From contig CM032816.1 of assembly GCA_019155185.1 (NCBI GenBank), positions 8,720,510 to 8,784,509 on the forward strand: DNA of 64,000 bases. Direction: 5' to 3'. A program made the translations under genes and the position numbers. The first letter of the stretch is position 1. Each line of letters begins with the position of its first letter. This DNA comes from Beaufortia kweichowensis. Its lineage: Eukaryota; Chordata; Actinopteri; Cypriniformes; Gastromyzontidae. This document shows, in pieces, positions 21,301 to 33,247 of this stretch. The notes beneath the pieces are model-generated. The model saw nothing but the letters and a program-made list of their open reading frames with translations. It had not been told where the DNA came from and ran no database searches.

Positions 21301-24300
21301 TCACACTGTGGCAGCTGCCAAGAATGTTAACAATATCACACCATTGATCCAAAATGGAGGGAAATAGACAAGTCTGTCTGTTTATTTCAATGTGAGAAAA
21401 TGTTATTTTTTAAGTCTTGCCTTTAGAAATAAGAACTGTGATGGTATTTTATGATGGTGTAATGTTGCATGTTGGTTTGGTAAGTGGCTTTAAGAAATGG
21501 TTTACCCCAAAATAAATATTTTCATGTCATTCAAAACCTGTATATGAAGATATTTTGAAAATGTTTCAGTGGTTTTGTGTCAATACAATGGAAGTAAATA
21601 AGGGCCAGTGTTTTGTTACCGACGTTCTTCAAAATATCTTCTAAAGAATCATATACAGGTTTGGAATGATATGAGACTGAATAAATAATGAAAGAATTTT
21701 CATGATATGTTTGATAACCGTGTTCATCCACCATGTTTTATGAATATTATGAGAGCTATTTAAATAATATAATATTATAACTATTCATTATTGTTCTCTA
21801 CTTTAATCACAGGACACAATAAATAATAATTCTTTTGGTGATAAAGACCGAAGAAAAGAGAAGAAAACTCATTCTTCATCACCACACATTAAGGGTGAGT
21901 CATCCACACAAATGATCCAGTCTTTGAGTTGCTGAGACTGTACAAAGCAAGTCATATTTCAGAAGCATTTTGTGCATTCGAGAAATTAACATACAAACCC
22001 ACTGACAAATACATCATGAAACAAATAAACAGCTCTGAGTCATCTCTGTAATTGTGCTAGATGTTTTACTTATTGATCATAAAGAAAATAATCATAAATG
22101 GTGATAATGAAATATTGAATGAGTGTTGTTGTGCGGTGGAATGCTTTTTGAAGTTAAATTAATGACAAATTAATGTTCATTGATTTATTCTGCTAAATGC
22201 TCTTTTAAATGTGCTCTCATTATTTTTGTAGTATTCACTTCTAGGAAATGAAAACGTGTTTACGTGCTTAAATTACCTCAATGGGATTTTAGTTGTAATC
22301 CGCTTGCCTACAAATTCATCAGATGTCACCCGTGTCTGAGAATCATCTTTTAGAAAACCTGGTTAGAAATAAAAATTGTGCAATTTTACATTGTGCTGCT
22401 AGTTCCACAGACATTATTACACAATTTACCTTTAAGAATAATATTGTCTAATAATGACATTGCACTTCACATGAGAAGAAAATGCTAAATAGACTAAATG
22501 AAAACATCCTACTTGCTGACTATAACAAATCTTTGCATTGTTTCCTTTGCTAAGTGAAATGTAGCATAAGCATTTTATGGAGTATTTTGTTCAGTAATCC
22601 TCTTTAAGTGCTTATCTCCATTAGGTTTATTGCCTAATGTATAATCCTCTCTGTCTCTGCGTGTGTGAAACAGGGGATGTGGCACCCAAACCTGAGAAGC
22701 CTGGCCTTACCGATGGGGACAAAGTTCAAGCCAGGGCCGATGCCAAACCACGAGGCCCCACCTCCACCACGAACCGACCCACAGCCGTCCACGACAAGCA
22801 CCAGGACAAGTTGTCCGAGTCATTGAACAACGCGGAGGTGCCCTCCACGCAAACGGTCATGAGGGGAAAATCCGGGCAGGTGAACCTGATAGAGGGCGTC
22901 GTTGACGCTGGAACCGTTTGCAAGGAAAAAGCTCATTATAATTCCGTTAACGGCTATCGGGAACAAGTGCAGTATCCCGTGGAGAACGGGGGTACATGTG
23001 ACCAGTCCGTTGACAAAAACAAGGACTATCGAATTTCAGAAGGAAATGCCACGGAGGAGATCCACCTCACGCCGGTTAACGGCGAACAAGAGCGACCTTT
23101 TCTGTCCCAGAGCAGCGACAGCAACCGTATGTCCATCAGTTCTGACACGGAGTTGCCTCCCCTTCACTACTATCCGTTAGCTGGTGCTAACCCATCCATT
23201 AGCGAGGAGGATGAGGTGTACCCACCAACACCCCCTTGCAGGACTGTCAGTCTCAGTGACCCGGGAGACACTAGCAAGTGGACTGAAACCCACAAGCTCA
23301 AAGCGGCAAAAGAGGACACGGGGACTGTAAAGACCGCTGCCGTCAGCACGGACGCCTCCGGACTGACGTACGACTCCGTGAAGTACACACTGGTGGTGGA
23401 TGAGCACGCTAAACTTGAACTAGTGAGCATCAAAGACTGTTACAAAGGTTACGATAGTGACAGCGACAATACCGTCTACGAGTCTGCCATCGATGAGGAT
23501 GACGAGGAAGCAGATGAGGATGAGGATGAGGAATCGGGAGCGACGAGCATGAGGAGAGATACTTCATGTCTGTCAGCCGACACGACCACTGACACAACCT
23601 CAGACGTGCCCCGTTCCCGCAAATTCATGAACGTGTTTTTAAACAGACGGTCACGGTTCTCTGGTGAGTTGTATAAAAGTTTCTTAATGAACAAGTTTGG
23701 TCATGTCAGACTTGCTTTTCCCAGCTAGGTTAAAAATGTCACTTTTTTAAAATATGTATGTTTTAGTTGAGATGGTGAACTTGTGTATTTGCTTTTACTG
23801 TAGGTGCTGAGTTTGGACAGTTTTCTTGTGTTATTAATGGAGAGGAAAGAGAGCAGAGCCACAGGGCAGTCTTCAGGTAAGATAATATAATATATTTATA
23901 TTTTATTCGTTTGTATTTATTACATTTATTACTCTGGAAAACTTGGTTCTGATTGGTTGAACTGGTTAAAATCAATATTTCCTGTCCAATAGTGGATAAT
24001 CACTGTAAAGTCCAATCAATTTAGTTTTGTTTAACTGTTTTTACATAATTCCAACTAATTTCAACTCTTAAAAAAGTGATGAAATAATTTGTTGAAATAA
24101 TGTAAAAACTGTTAAAATGATTTGCCTAGGTAAATTAATTAGACTTAAAATTTTAAGACAGCAGGAATTATTGCAAAAATTACTAAATAAACCGCTTCAG
24201 ACTTATACAAAACCTGTCCGCTTCACATCGAATTACCCTATCGGGGGTATTCTTCTGCCATAACAACCGGCTGGCTGTACTCACTTACCGTGTGTGTGTA

Positions 24301-26328
24301 TATATGGTTTTCTTACAGGTTTATTCCTCGCCATGATGATGAGCTGGAGTTAGAGACAGATGATCCCTTACTGGTGGAGGTTCAGGCAGAGGATCTCTGG
24401 TGCGAGGCCTACAACATGCGCACTGGATCCAGAGGCATCTTTCCTGCATTTTACGCTGTCAAGGTTACAAAAGACGAACAGGTGACAGGTAAACCCTGCC
24501 TTTATTATAGTCATTTAAACATTTGATGTTTAAATGAAGTTTTTGTGTCTTATGGAATAAACATTTCTGTTCTATATTCAGAGGTTAAAGGTGAATGGAT
24601 GGATAAATTCTGGGTGAAATTTCTCGGTTCTGTTCAAGTACCGTACCACAAAGGGAATGATGTGCTTTGTGCTGCAATGCACAAGGTAATGCCAAGCCTT
24701 AGTGTATATTCTAATACTGCCTTTAATTAACATTCATTTGCATAGTAATCATGCTGACATGTGTTTATATGTAATGTGATTATGTCAACAGATAGCATCA
24801 AACAGAAAAACAGTGCAGTTTAGCCCCGCTTCACCTTGCATTCTGGAAATCAATACAAGAGGAGTGAAAATCGTTGTTCAGGATGACTGTCAGACTTCTG
24901 GAAGGGTTTGTATATAAAATATATTCTCTTCCTAAAAATTAGGCACATAGGCCATTCCTGTTTTACAATACCTTTACAGCTCTGTAAAAATAGTTATTTT
25001 AATATATTTTACATATTTTTGTGTTCAATTTATTTTTATTTTTAACATATTTTTATTTAGTATTTTTTAATTGCCATTTTTTTGGTAATATTCCTATTTA
25101 GGTTTAATTCATTTTTTATTTCCAGTTTATGTCCATTAACAGAAATATAAAAATTGTGAATTTGGGGTTGACTGGTGCATGAAAATGTACTGTGAATGAC
25201 CCAAATCTATACCCAAGTTATCCTTTCATAATACGTTTAGCAAATGTGTACATTTCTAATTTAAAAAACTTAATTTAAAATAATGATCTGATACAGTATT
25301 TTCCTGCTTTTCATTTATGATGAATTTTTGACTTTAGAATTTTCTTTAGCTGAACTGGTAGAAGTAATATTGCCAAGGTCATGGGTTCAAATCCCAGAAA
25401 GGAAATGTCTAGCTTGTAAGTAGCTGTGAATAAAATCTTCAGCAAAATGCAAAAATATTAATACCTTCAAGATCAATTGCTTTTGAAGGTTTTGCTTTTT
25501 GGTGGTTAGATATTGCCACCAAAGGCTTTTCCACTCCTTTGCATTTTTGGTTCTGCTGTGATGCAACAAAGCGTCTTAAGTCTGGATGGTAATCTGTAGC
25601 CATAACACAAGGGGTTTTGGTCCCCTAAGCCGCTGTGAATGAATTTGAGAGCAATTATAGTGATGCAAACCGCAGAGTTAATCGTACAAACTGTGACGAC
25701 CTCACACTGCACTGACATCATGTGCTTTATTCCCCGCTCTTGATTAAACCAAGCTTCTTACTTTTAACAGGGTGAAAAGTGCTTTCACTTTTTTCAGCTG
25801 AAGAACATCTCATTCTGTGGATGTCATCCAAAAAACAACAAGTGAGTATCAGAAACATGCAAGTTTTAGTTTTTTTCCAAATTTTCAGTGTACATTTTTT
25901 CTGAACTGGAATGCCCTCTACAGGGCAGAAAGAGAAAATGGAATGGGAGTTATTGGCTATATTAAATAAATATAATTCTGCTTCATGTCTTTTTTTTAGG
26001 TATTTTGGACTAATAACAAAACATCCAGCGTGCCAGAGATTCGCCTGTCATGTTTTCTTTTCAGATGATACAACCACAAAGCTGGCAGAGTCTGTAGGGT
26101 AAGTTGTATCTTTTTCGCTGATTGGTCAAAACCAGCAGAATCTTTTTGCTAATTGGTCAAAAAGACAGAACCATTATCAAGATGAAATATGACTTTAGTG
26201 CATAAATCAACAGCCAGTGTCTGTAAGCGTCTAATACTTATATTTTCTCAAACAGAAAAGCTTTTCAGCAATTCTACAAACAGCATATGGAATATTCCTG
26301 TCTGACAGAAGATATCTTCCTTGAATGA
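15321..26328 (+). CDS. mapk8ip1: JNK-interacting protein 1 (JIP1 scaffold)
   Basis: Scaffold that gathers JNK, MKK7 and mixed-lineage kinases and links cargo to kinesin-1 in neurons. Exons: 15321-15391, 16206-16302, 18106-18423, 21813-21894, 22674-23663, 23804-23876, 24319-24488, 24582-24685, 24792-24905, 25771-25841, 26000-26098, 26256-26328; all phases agree, giving 753 aa (human 711). The start MVLSLAMDSREDGDSWMEEQ matches the alternative short first exon known for JIP1; an upstream exon could exist. 'LTNDISLNEYEDDDLSE' follows. The JNK-binding domain 'RPKRPTTLNLFPQVPRTQ' is at about 145-162. Exon 5 is a long low-conservation exon with an acidic run. SH3 domain about 538-600 ('AVFRFIPRHDDELEL', 'YNMRTGSRGIFPAFYA') and PTB domain about 610-745 ('VKFLGSVQVPYHKGNDVLCA', 'FFQLKNISFCGCHP') follow. 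The C-terminus is TEDIFLE, with Phe where mammals have Tyr. It follows cry2 on the same strand, as in human. The teleost a/b paralogue is not decided, and the 5' edge of exon 3 is the least certain. Confidence 0.93.
17140..17395. repeat. Palindromic cyprinid MITE copy 1
   Basis: Begins near 'TGTCATCATTTACTCACC', runs through 'CTGCAGAACACAAAAGAA' and 'GAATGTTGGTAACCAA', and returns with 'TCTCAAAATATCTTCTTTTG' and 'GTAAATAAATGATGG'. The two halves are inverted versions of one another, as expected for a foldback MITE. It lies in mapk8ip1 intron 2. Other copies are near 21495, 34022, 47626 and 49735. Confidence 0.75.
21139..21152. promoter_or_regulatory. RFX X-box-like palindrome in mapk8ip1 intron 3
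   Basis: GTTGCTATGGCAAC is a near-perfect palindromic X-box, the motif bound by RFX factors. It sits in a short GC-richer block of an otherwise AT-rich 3.4 kb intron. Function is inferred from the motif. Confidence 0.45.
21495..21703. repeat. Palindromic cyprinid MITE copy 2
   Basis: 'TCATGTCATTCAAAACCTGT' on the left mirrors 'ATACAGGTTTGGAATGATAT' on the right, with 'GAAGATATTTTGAA' and 'TTCAAAATATCTTC' between. Shortened member of the family at 17140, in mapk8ip1 intron 3. Confidence 0.7.
25345..25455 (+). repeat. Degenerate tRNA-derived SINE
   Basis: A-box-like 'TAGCTGAACTGGTAGAAG' and B-box-like 'GGTTCAAATCC' are spaced as in a tRNA, followed by a SINE-like tail ('CAGCAAAATGCA'). I recognise the plan of a common cyprinid SINE ('TAGCTCAGTTGGTAGAGC...GGTTCGATTCCC'). 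The tRNA fold is broken, so it is not a working tRNA gene. It lies in mapk8ip1 intron 9. Confidence 0.6.
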
Positions 26329-27800
26329 CCTTCCAGCTTTTCGTCTTCTCGCATTATCACATACTATATGAGGTGTCGCATGATGGTGGTTTTAAGCCTC
26401 TTTGTAACGTGTCATGTTGATGATATAATGTTAATGTCTATCACAGACAGATGTTAAAATCAAAGAAACACGCTGAGTGTTTACGAAACAGTGCAACTAC
26501 TTTCACCTCTTACGACTCGAGTATTTCTGACTGGTGTAACTGGCCTTACAATGTTTATTCACTAAAACAATGTTCGATGTGACTTGTAAAAATCTTTCAT
26601 TGGTTAATCTGTGCAAAGCTTGGTTTTGAATTTGTTCAAAGCACAATGTTTAATGCATTTAAAAAACAACATGATGAAAGTAGAGGGTTTATCTGAAACC
26701 AAAGCTATACTGGACAAATTCTCTGGGACAGTCTGTCTGTCCTAGTCCTGAGTTAACATAATCTTTAACCATAGGTTAATGGTTAATGTGTTAAAGGGTT
26801 AGTATCATATTTAACCAGGGTCCTGCCCCAGAGAACTGAGGTGCCAAAGGTATGCAGTGGGAATTACTAATCCAGGGTACAGTATGAACAATGTACAACA
26901 TGATCACCCTTGATTAAAAATAACCCTGGGATAACAGTTTTAGGTGTAAAAACCCCAAAACAATGTTGTACTTAACATAATACGGTAATTTACACAGTTT
27001 ATCTTTGGTCAGATGCACACTACATCTGTTTAGGCATCACAAATACAATATGCCATCCATGCTTTCTTCTGTGAATGCTTTAATTTTGTTGTATTCAATG
27101 TTTATGTGTACAAATTTTCTCATATGTTGCTCTGTTAAACAGAGTGTAGTCTGGGCCTATTGCATTCTGGTTCAATCTCAGTACCCCTGAAGTATGTAGC
27201 TCTGAAAACCAAATAATTGTATTTTCTTTTTACATATTATATAAGATATCTTATTTATAATTATAGCGAAATGAAAAGAAATCATAAAATATATTATTTG
27301 TGCACCTAAAACATATATAAGGAGAGTATGACACAATAATACTGCAGAGCTACTGTCATAATGACAGAATGCGGTCTATATAAATGGTGCTGAGGAATAC
27401 GGCTGCCTGATTATGAAGTTTGTGCTTTCTTGTTTTCTTTTGTCCCCCGATATTCCACGAAGGTCAAGGCCTAAAATGGACCCGTCTTCACCAATACTTT
27501 CAAAATGGCACAACCGCACAGCATGCGCTTTGAAGTCACTAATATGCAATATTCACAGACTGAGCAAAATCTTGTTAATTGAACTGACTGAATCTGTATT
27601 CTGTATGGTTTGTGAAGATGTTTCAGTAGGGACAGCCATTTTGAAAGGTGGTTTCAAGTTATTAGGACCATTTGTGCAAAAGACTAACCCTGCAAAATCA
27701 CAAGTTGTGCCTATTTCTATTTCTTTTATCACTGTACATTTTTTTTGAATGATCATAACTGTTCTGTGGAACCCATGAAATTAAAACCTATTTGTAAATG
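26329..27800 (+). other. mapk8ip1: 3' UTR and downstream flank of mapk8ip1
   Basis: No coding exon was recognised. The variant poly(A) signal ATTAAA at 27780-27785 could end a 1.4 kb 3' UTR. The 111-codon frame at 27413-27748 has no recognised similarity. The next gene, cstpp1, runs toward this one. Confidence 0.45.
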
Positions 27801-27990
27801 TATTGTCCTGGTGTATAATTGCAAAAGAAAATTATGTTTCTATTTATATTATTTTATATCATTTATTTAGGGTTTATGTTTAGGCAATACCACACAATTG
27901 TAGTAAACACAGCTTTGGCTATGTTGATTAAAAGTTCTATGAATAAGAAGTTAACATAGTAGAAATTATAGACACAACATGGACAGATAT

Positions 27991-27996
27991 TTTATT
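27991..27996 (-). terminator. cstpp1: Poly(A) signal of cstpp1
   Basis: TTTATT on the plus strand is AATAAA on the minus strand, 177 bp past the cstpp1 stop codon. Confidence 0.5.
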
Positions 27997-28172
27997 CAAT
28001 TTTGCTCTTACAACTGAAAAAATAAAAATACAATTTGAAACAACCTAGATTTAGAGGAAGTGATTCAGTCTAGAGAGATAGTTAAACAATTAAGCACTGT
28101 TATATAAAACATCTGCATAATAAAGGTAAAATAATTAAATTATTATTAAAATAATAATAAAGGTGTAAGGTG

Positions 28173-30553
28173 TTAATTCTCTGAGGAATCTGTCTCCTCT
28201 GTGGAACCGTCACTCTCCATTTCTATCCTCTTGCGATGGTGCAGGGATTTGCGTGGCGAGGCCTTTTTGGACGTCTCCTTCTGTCCTGCAGCGCTGCTGC
28301 TGCTGTTAGACGTGGGGCTGATGGCGACTTGAGCTACCCTGAAAAAATGAAGGTAACACAGTAATAAGCAAATATAAAGTTATAGCAAATACGTTCTCTG
28401 AAAAAATTCTCACAGTCTTTCCAGCTCCTGGTCCATCTCTGGATCAATCAGCAGGTCAGATTTATTTGGAAGAGCACCTTGTATAGATATGACAGAAAAA
28501 AAAAATTATGTCTATTATTATGTTTGTTAGTGAGCCACTATGCTGAATATGAGATTTGGTTGTAATCTTATACTCACCGATGTCTTGGTTTATTCCTTCG
28601 TGTTTGCCCAAGGCCATTAGAAAGCCATAGAAAGACACATGCTGACTGCTTTCTAGTATCTCTTTAATAGCAGCAGTGGAAGGATATCTGAGATGTTCCA
28701 GTAAAAATTAATATTATTTCTTTTATAAATTGATATTCCATTATATTAATTTCATTTCATAAATGACTTGTGATGTTCTTCATTTGTAAGTGACTTTGGA
28801 TACTTGGATAAATATAAAAGTTACTCCATTTTACTTTAGTTTATAGTTTTACAGTTGTAAACACAGGCCTTGTAATAACTGCACTTTATACTCTATGATC
28901 TATAACAGTAAAATAAATCAAAGTTGTTCTTACTTGTGTTTTAGCCTCTCGCAAAGTGCTTCAATGCCTTTACAAAAGATAGAGGAGTCCACGCCTTTCT
29001 GAGTTTCTGGCTCCTCATTGGATGTGCTGGATAACTGCTCCACTGAGGTGGATGTTGGGACTATAACAGTGTTGGGATTTTTTCCTGAGAGCAGGTCTTG
29101 GTATATCACAGAAACGCTCTCCACAAATTCTGTAAAAGTGGCCAGTGAAGATGGCAGAAGATGAATGGCAGACACTTCGATAACCATGGAAACCATGTGC
29201 ACCTCAGTGATGATCTCACTCTCTTTGTTACACTGCTATAAATGTCTCAAGGTCAGAACTGTTTCTGTGTGGACAAGACCTGTTTTGTAATTATCTTGTA
29301 CAATAACATGAAGATTTTAGGTTAATTATTTTAAATTTAAACGTAAAATGGTAACTGTATTTTTAATTACCATTTGCCACTACAAGTCTTTTACTTAATA
29401 TGAGGGCATTAGAACTTAATGCATACATTTGTTTAGTTCTGAAGCAGTGATAAAATATAAGAAACAGTCATGCCATCAAAATGGAAAAACACTTCTTTTA
29501 TCTTTGTTGTAAAGTAGGTTCTTTTTCAAAATCATTTTAAGGACATCACTATTTTTTTCAAAGTAAATAATAATTAATGTTTACCTTCATAATAGAACTG
29601 GATTTGGAATGAGTAGATAAAATCTGAAAATGACATTAGACAGTCCATGGCATCATCCATCAGGAACAATCCTGTCAAGAATTATAATAACAGAAAAATA
29701 AATTAACATGTACAGTGACTATAACATAAAGAGATAGTGATGAGCATCATCATAAACATTAAATGAACATAAAAAATGTGAATTACCTGGCTGTGTTTTG
29801 TACCATCTCAATAGGAAAGTCGGGGCATAACAGCTGCAAGAGTGAACTGTACTCTGACATTGACAATAAATCTGCAATCAAACAAAATCTGTATTTGTTT
29901 AATGCATAAAACATACATGTCACATTGTCATCACACAAATGCCACTGCTTACCATCATTTTTTCCGATTTGTCTAAAGCATTTCCAGAAGATATGAATGA
30001 AGGACACTCTATTATGAGGTGTTGCCTTGATGTAACTGAATTCTCTGAAGAGCACATGATTTCCATTCTTCACACTGGTAAAACTACAAGATCATGAATC
30101 AAGAGATGTTATTAAAGCCTTGTGCGTAATAATCATACAAGAATTAGAAAAAAATATTTTCAAGCATATCAAACAAGGTAATCATTCGGTACATATGTCA
30201 CTTTACCATATGTTAAAGTCACAGTGATTTTTGCTACTGTATGATTATATGAAAGCAAACTTACTATTCTGCAAAATACCGGACCACACCAAACTGTGTG
30301 TATTCCTCCTTATGTTCAAGTAACTGTGTGACTGCATCATTAAGATAGAATAGGACATTCGTTTCAGCTGAAAAATGAAAATAAAAGCAATGTCATCGTG
30401 ATGGTACTTTGTATAATCCACCTGTCAATCATTCTAAGCAGGCATCTTGTATCCGACCGACCGACGCTGATATCAGCGAAACAGACAAAACAACAAACAT
30501 TGTAACATACCTAAATACTCGTCAACTGTGATGCTGAAACGATCCGTATTCAT
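28173..30553 (-). CDS. cstpp1: CSTPP1 (C11orf49-like), tubulin polyglutamylase complex regulator
   Basis: Matches the human centriolar-satellite protein C11orf49/CSTPP1, a regulator of the tubulin polyglutamylase complex. Exons in order of transcription: 30553-30511, 30367-30265, 30083-29953, 29871-29787, 29671-29585, 29129-28934, 28687-28578, 28477-28414, 28338-28173; about 327 aa, human 331. Hallmarks: 'VLFREFSYIKATPHNRVSF', 'LLQLLCPDFPIEMVQNTAR', 'IYQDLLSGKNPNTVIVPTS', 'VSFYGFLMALGKHEGINQ', and a basic-then-acidic C-terminus ending 'DGSTEETDSSEN'. The protein family has no catalytic motif that I can see. Exon 5 has one surplus base (plus strand about 29663): after 'RIV' the frame runs into TGA at once, while removing one C restores 'LMDDAMDCLMSFSDF'. 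This is either an assembly error or a true lesion. It is head-to-head with ckap5 and convergent with mapk8ip1. Confidence 0.9.
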
Positions 30554-30800
30554 TTTCACATATTTTAGGGTATTCTTTTATTTTCCGATGCTGGGATGCA
30601 GATACGGAGCATGACTTTGCGGGTAACCCATACGGATCGGCTTTATTGGTTATTGTCAAGGAGACGCTGGTTTGCTGCGGCGTCAAACAAGTCACGTGAC
30701 ACCAGACCCCGGAAGTAGGTGCCCATGAGTGAAATATTTTTGCTTTATATCAAAAATAACTATAAAGATTACACTACATAATAGTACAACACGATTAAGG
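30554..30800 (-). promoter_or_regulatory. cstpp1: cstpp1 promoter with palindromic CACGTG and ETS site
   Basis: GTCACGTGAC at 30691-30700 is a 10-bp perfect palindrome that fits the USF/TFE (CLEAR-type) E-box, and CCGGAAGT near 30710 fits an ETS site. Both lie within 160 bp of the start codon. A second E-box, ATCACGTGAC, lies near 31109 on the way to ckap5. Confidence 0.5.
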
Positions 30801-31621
30801 AATATGATCACTTTCTTTATAACAGTCTTCAGAATATTATGTTTGGACTTCTTGGGGTCTAGATGTTTTTCCCAGAAGGCAAAATCAATTTGTACTCTAA
30901 TATTTTAAAATTGGGTCTGAATTGAAACTCGTTTTTCTGTTTTCCAAAAGGAGCACAAGACAAATAAATTCTTAATCTGTTTCAGAAGCTTGTTTGGAAA
31001 GGTTACTAACACCCTTGTTTGTTGGTTTCTTAGCTCTGTCATTATAGGGAGTGTTAGGTAAAAATTCAAGAGGGAATATAAAGTAACAAATCGATTACGC
31101 GGTTGTGCATCACGTGACACAACACAGACGCGAGCGCTGGGTGGAGTCTCATCCTCGATTTGAAAAATGCTCGGCTGTGTTACGTCATATTTGTTGATGC
31201 GGTCGTAGCGTGCTAAGGCAGTCTCGCTGCGCCCATTTAAATGCTAGTGCATGAGAATCTGTACTTAAATCTTTTAGTTTTGGTGTGCATACATACCAGC
31301 CCAAAAAGTCATTTACGTAGACTGTTCTGTGTGGAATTACTGATAAACTAGGACACTTTATAGTTTAGATTTGCAACTTATATTTTCATATAAATGTATT
31401 CAAATGCACAATAAATAAAAGGGATGTTTCTTAGAATACATTATATAAACATACAGGCAATACAATTGAGGTCGAATGACAAAGAAAAATTCTGCGAACA
31501 CGAAGTATCTAAAAACTAGTAAATAAACAGACCTAAAACAACTGCATTAAAATAAACTTGACAATCTATAGTATGTCTTGTGAATAGGTGCTAGGCGTCT
31601 CCTCCCTCCGTCTCTCATGAT

Positions 31622-31774
31622 GTTTTCGACTTCATTCGGCGCAGCGCAGGCTGTTCTGCACCTAACATCAAAACACCGCGAGAGAGCTTTAAAAGCAGTG
31701 CTTTCGAATCAGTCTCGCGGTATTTCAATGTCATGCTTCAATTGATCTGCGCTGCGCCGCAGGAAGTCGAACAC
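31622..31774. repeat. 153-bp near-palindrome upstream of ckap5
   Basis: Outer arms 31622-31649 and 31747-31774 are inverted copies, 25 of 28 bases matching. Inner arms near 31662-31682 and 31713-31733 match at about 17 of 21 ('ACCGCGAGA' against 'TCTCGCGGT'). The centre AAAGCA-G-TGCTTT at 31692-31704 has its axis at 31698, the same axis as the outer arms. It lies in the cstpp1-ckap5 spacer just before the presumed ckap5 start. It could be a decayed foldback element or a cruciform-prone promoter element. Confidence 0.8.
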
Positions 31775-31799
31775 GCCTTCCCTCTCTCCGCCCTCGGAG

Positions 31800-31902
31800 G
31801 CGTTTTAAAGCCTGAAGAGTAATGACTAAATATCGGTCCCAGCTGATGAAGACCGTGCTTAATTTATAAGGAGATCGTCGCGTCTTCCCTCACAACAAAC
31901 AG
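31800..31902 (+). other. ckap5: Likely 5' UTR exon of ckap5
   Basis: CAACAAACAG followed by GTAACT at 31903 makes a good donor, and a matching acceptor lies at 33221 (CTATTTAG), 26 bp before the ckap5 start codon. The upstream edge of the exon is not defined by sequence. The flanking DNA is GC-richer than the rest of the spacer, as at many promoters. Confidence 0.5.
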
Positions 31903-33122
31903 GTAACTAATAAATCCCCCGTTTGTCCGTGATAAGGAGCGATCGGAGGTTTTTACGTACGAGCCAATTCAAGCGTTTTCTGCTTCGTTAGAAGCAGTGA
32001 CGGACTGAATAATATCAGACTGCTTGTATATCAGTGCTAAACAATAGTGTGAGTCAATTTTTACATTGTATCGTTACATACCCAGTCAGATAAGATGACA
32101 ACGATGAAAACTAATGCTTGAAATGATGGGTTTGTTGGAAACATATATAAAAATGACGATCTTTTTGAATCTAGTGACGGCTTAAGCTGTGCAGGGCCGC
32201 GGGTGTGCTAATAGCTAACCGGTATATTTAAATTTACTTGTATTTACATACTAAAACTAAACAAACCACATATTGAGATGGTTTAATAAAGCCATAAGGA
32301 TTATATTTGTGTTGTCGTGTTTGTTATAAAGCCATATTTAAACGGTTTATCCTGCTAAATGCGTCGGCCTGAGAGACAGACGCTGCGGGTCACTAACGGC
32401 TCTGCTGCACCCCTGATAATGTTTTCCATGTGATGCACTACGAACCAGTATTTCGCTTTTCTAATTATATAACAACTTTAATTTGTCATCGTTTATATTT
32501 TATATGGGTTTTAAACTGTAAATATTGCTTGTGACGCTATTTGTTGGATTTTGTGTTCCGTTGGGCGGGCTCAATTGGCGGCACTTTGTGCATTTATCAT
32601 CTTTGTACATGTGTCTTTAGCATGTGTTTTTTAAAAACGCTATTTTCACCACTTAAAGCTCAAGTCTTTGTGTTTAAAGGTTTAGATTGCGTGTTGGATC
32701 GATATGTAATATGAAACTTCTCAGAAGGGCGATGCATTAGTAAATGTTGCTTTGGCTGTATCTAGATGATGTACACTCGGTTGCTGTGTATTTTTGCTGT
32801 TCTGTCTGGTTGCTAACGCTGTTGTTGTCGAAATCCACGTTGTGTCATCATCAACCTTGTTTCTCATTTGACAAACTTCAAGTCTGACAGGTTTGTCACG
32901 TCTTCAATTAAGAATTTGCTCATAATAAGTGAGATAATTGAGATGTTCGGTGCATGCGCCATACTGGGTCAAACGTTCATTTTGATCCCTCTTAAAACTT
33001 TAATCACAAAGTTACTTTGTATTTTTCTTATGATGTCAAATAACATGTCATCATCTTACAAAATGTAATGCTTTAGTTTAAATAAACACGTGTATAATGT
33101 GTTATAGTTGCTTGTTTGTAAT

Positions 33123-33162
33123 ATTTCACACATGGCCAAAAAGCTTTGGCCATGTGTGAAAT
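33123..33162. repeat. Perfect 18-bp inverted repeat, 4-nt loop
   Basis: ATTTCACACATGGCCAAA is followed by AAGC and then its exact reverse complement. It lies in the first intron of ckap5, about 60 bp before the coding exon's acceptor. It would form a very stable hairpin in DNA or pre-mRNA. I cannot assign it to a known element. Confidence 0.95.
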
Positions 33163-33247
33163 TAAGTGTTTATCTTCTGCTTTATGGTATGTCATTGACA
33201 AAGTTTAAATTTTCTATTTAGTTGAATAGATCACATAAGAAACAGCC

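Noticed and set aside
25345..25455. tRNA gene from the A- and B-box-like words
   Set aside because: Stems do not pair and the sequence continues as a SINE tail.
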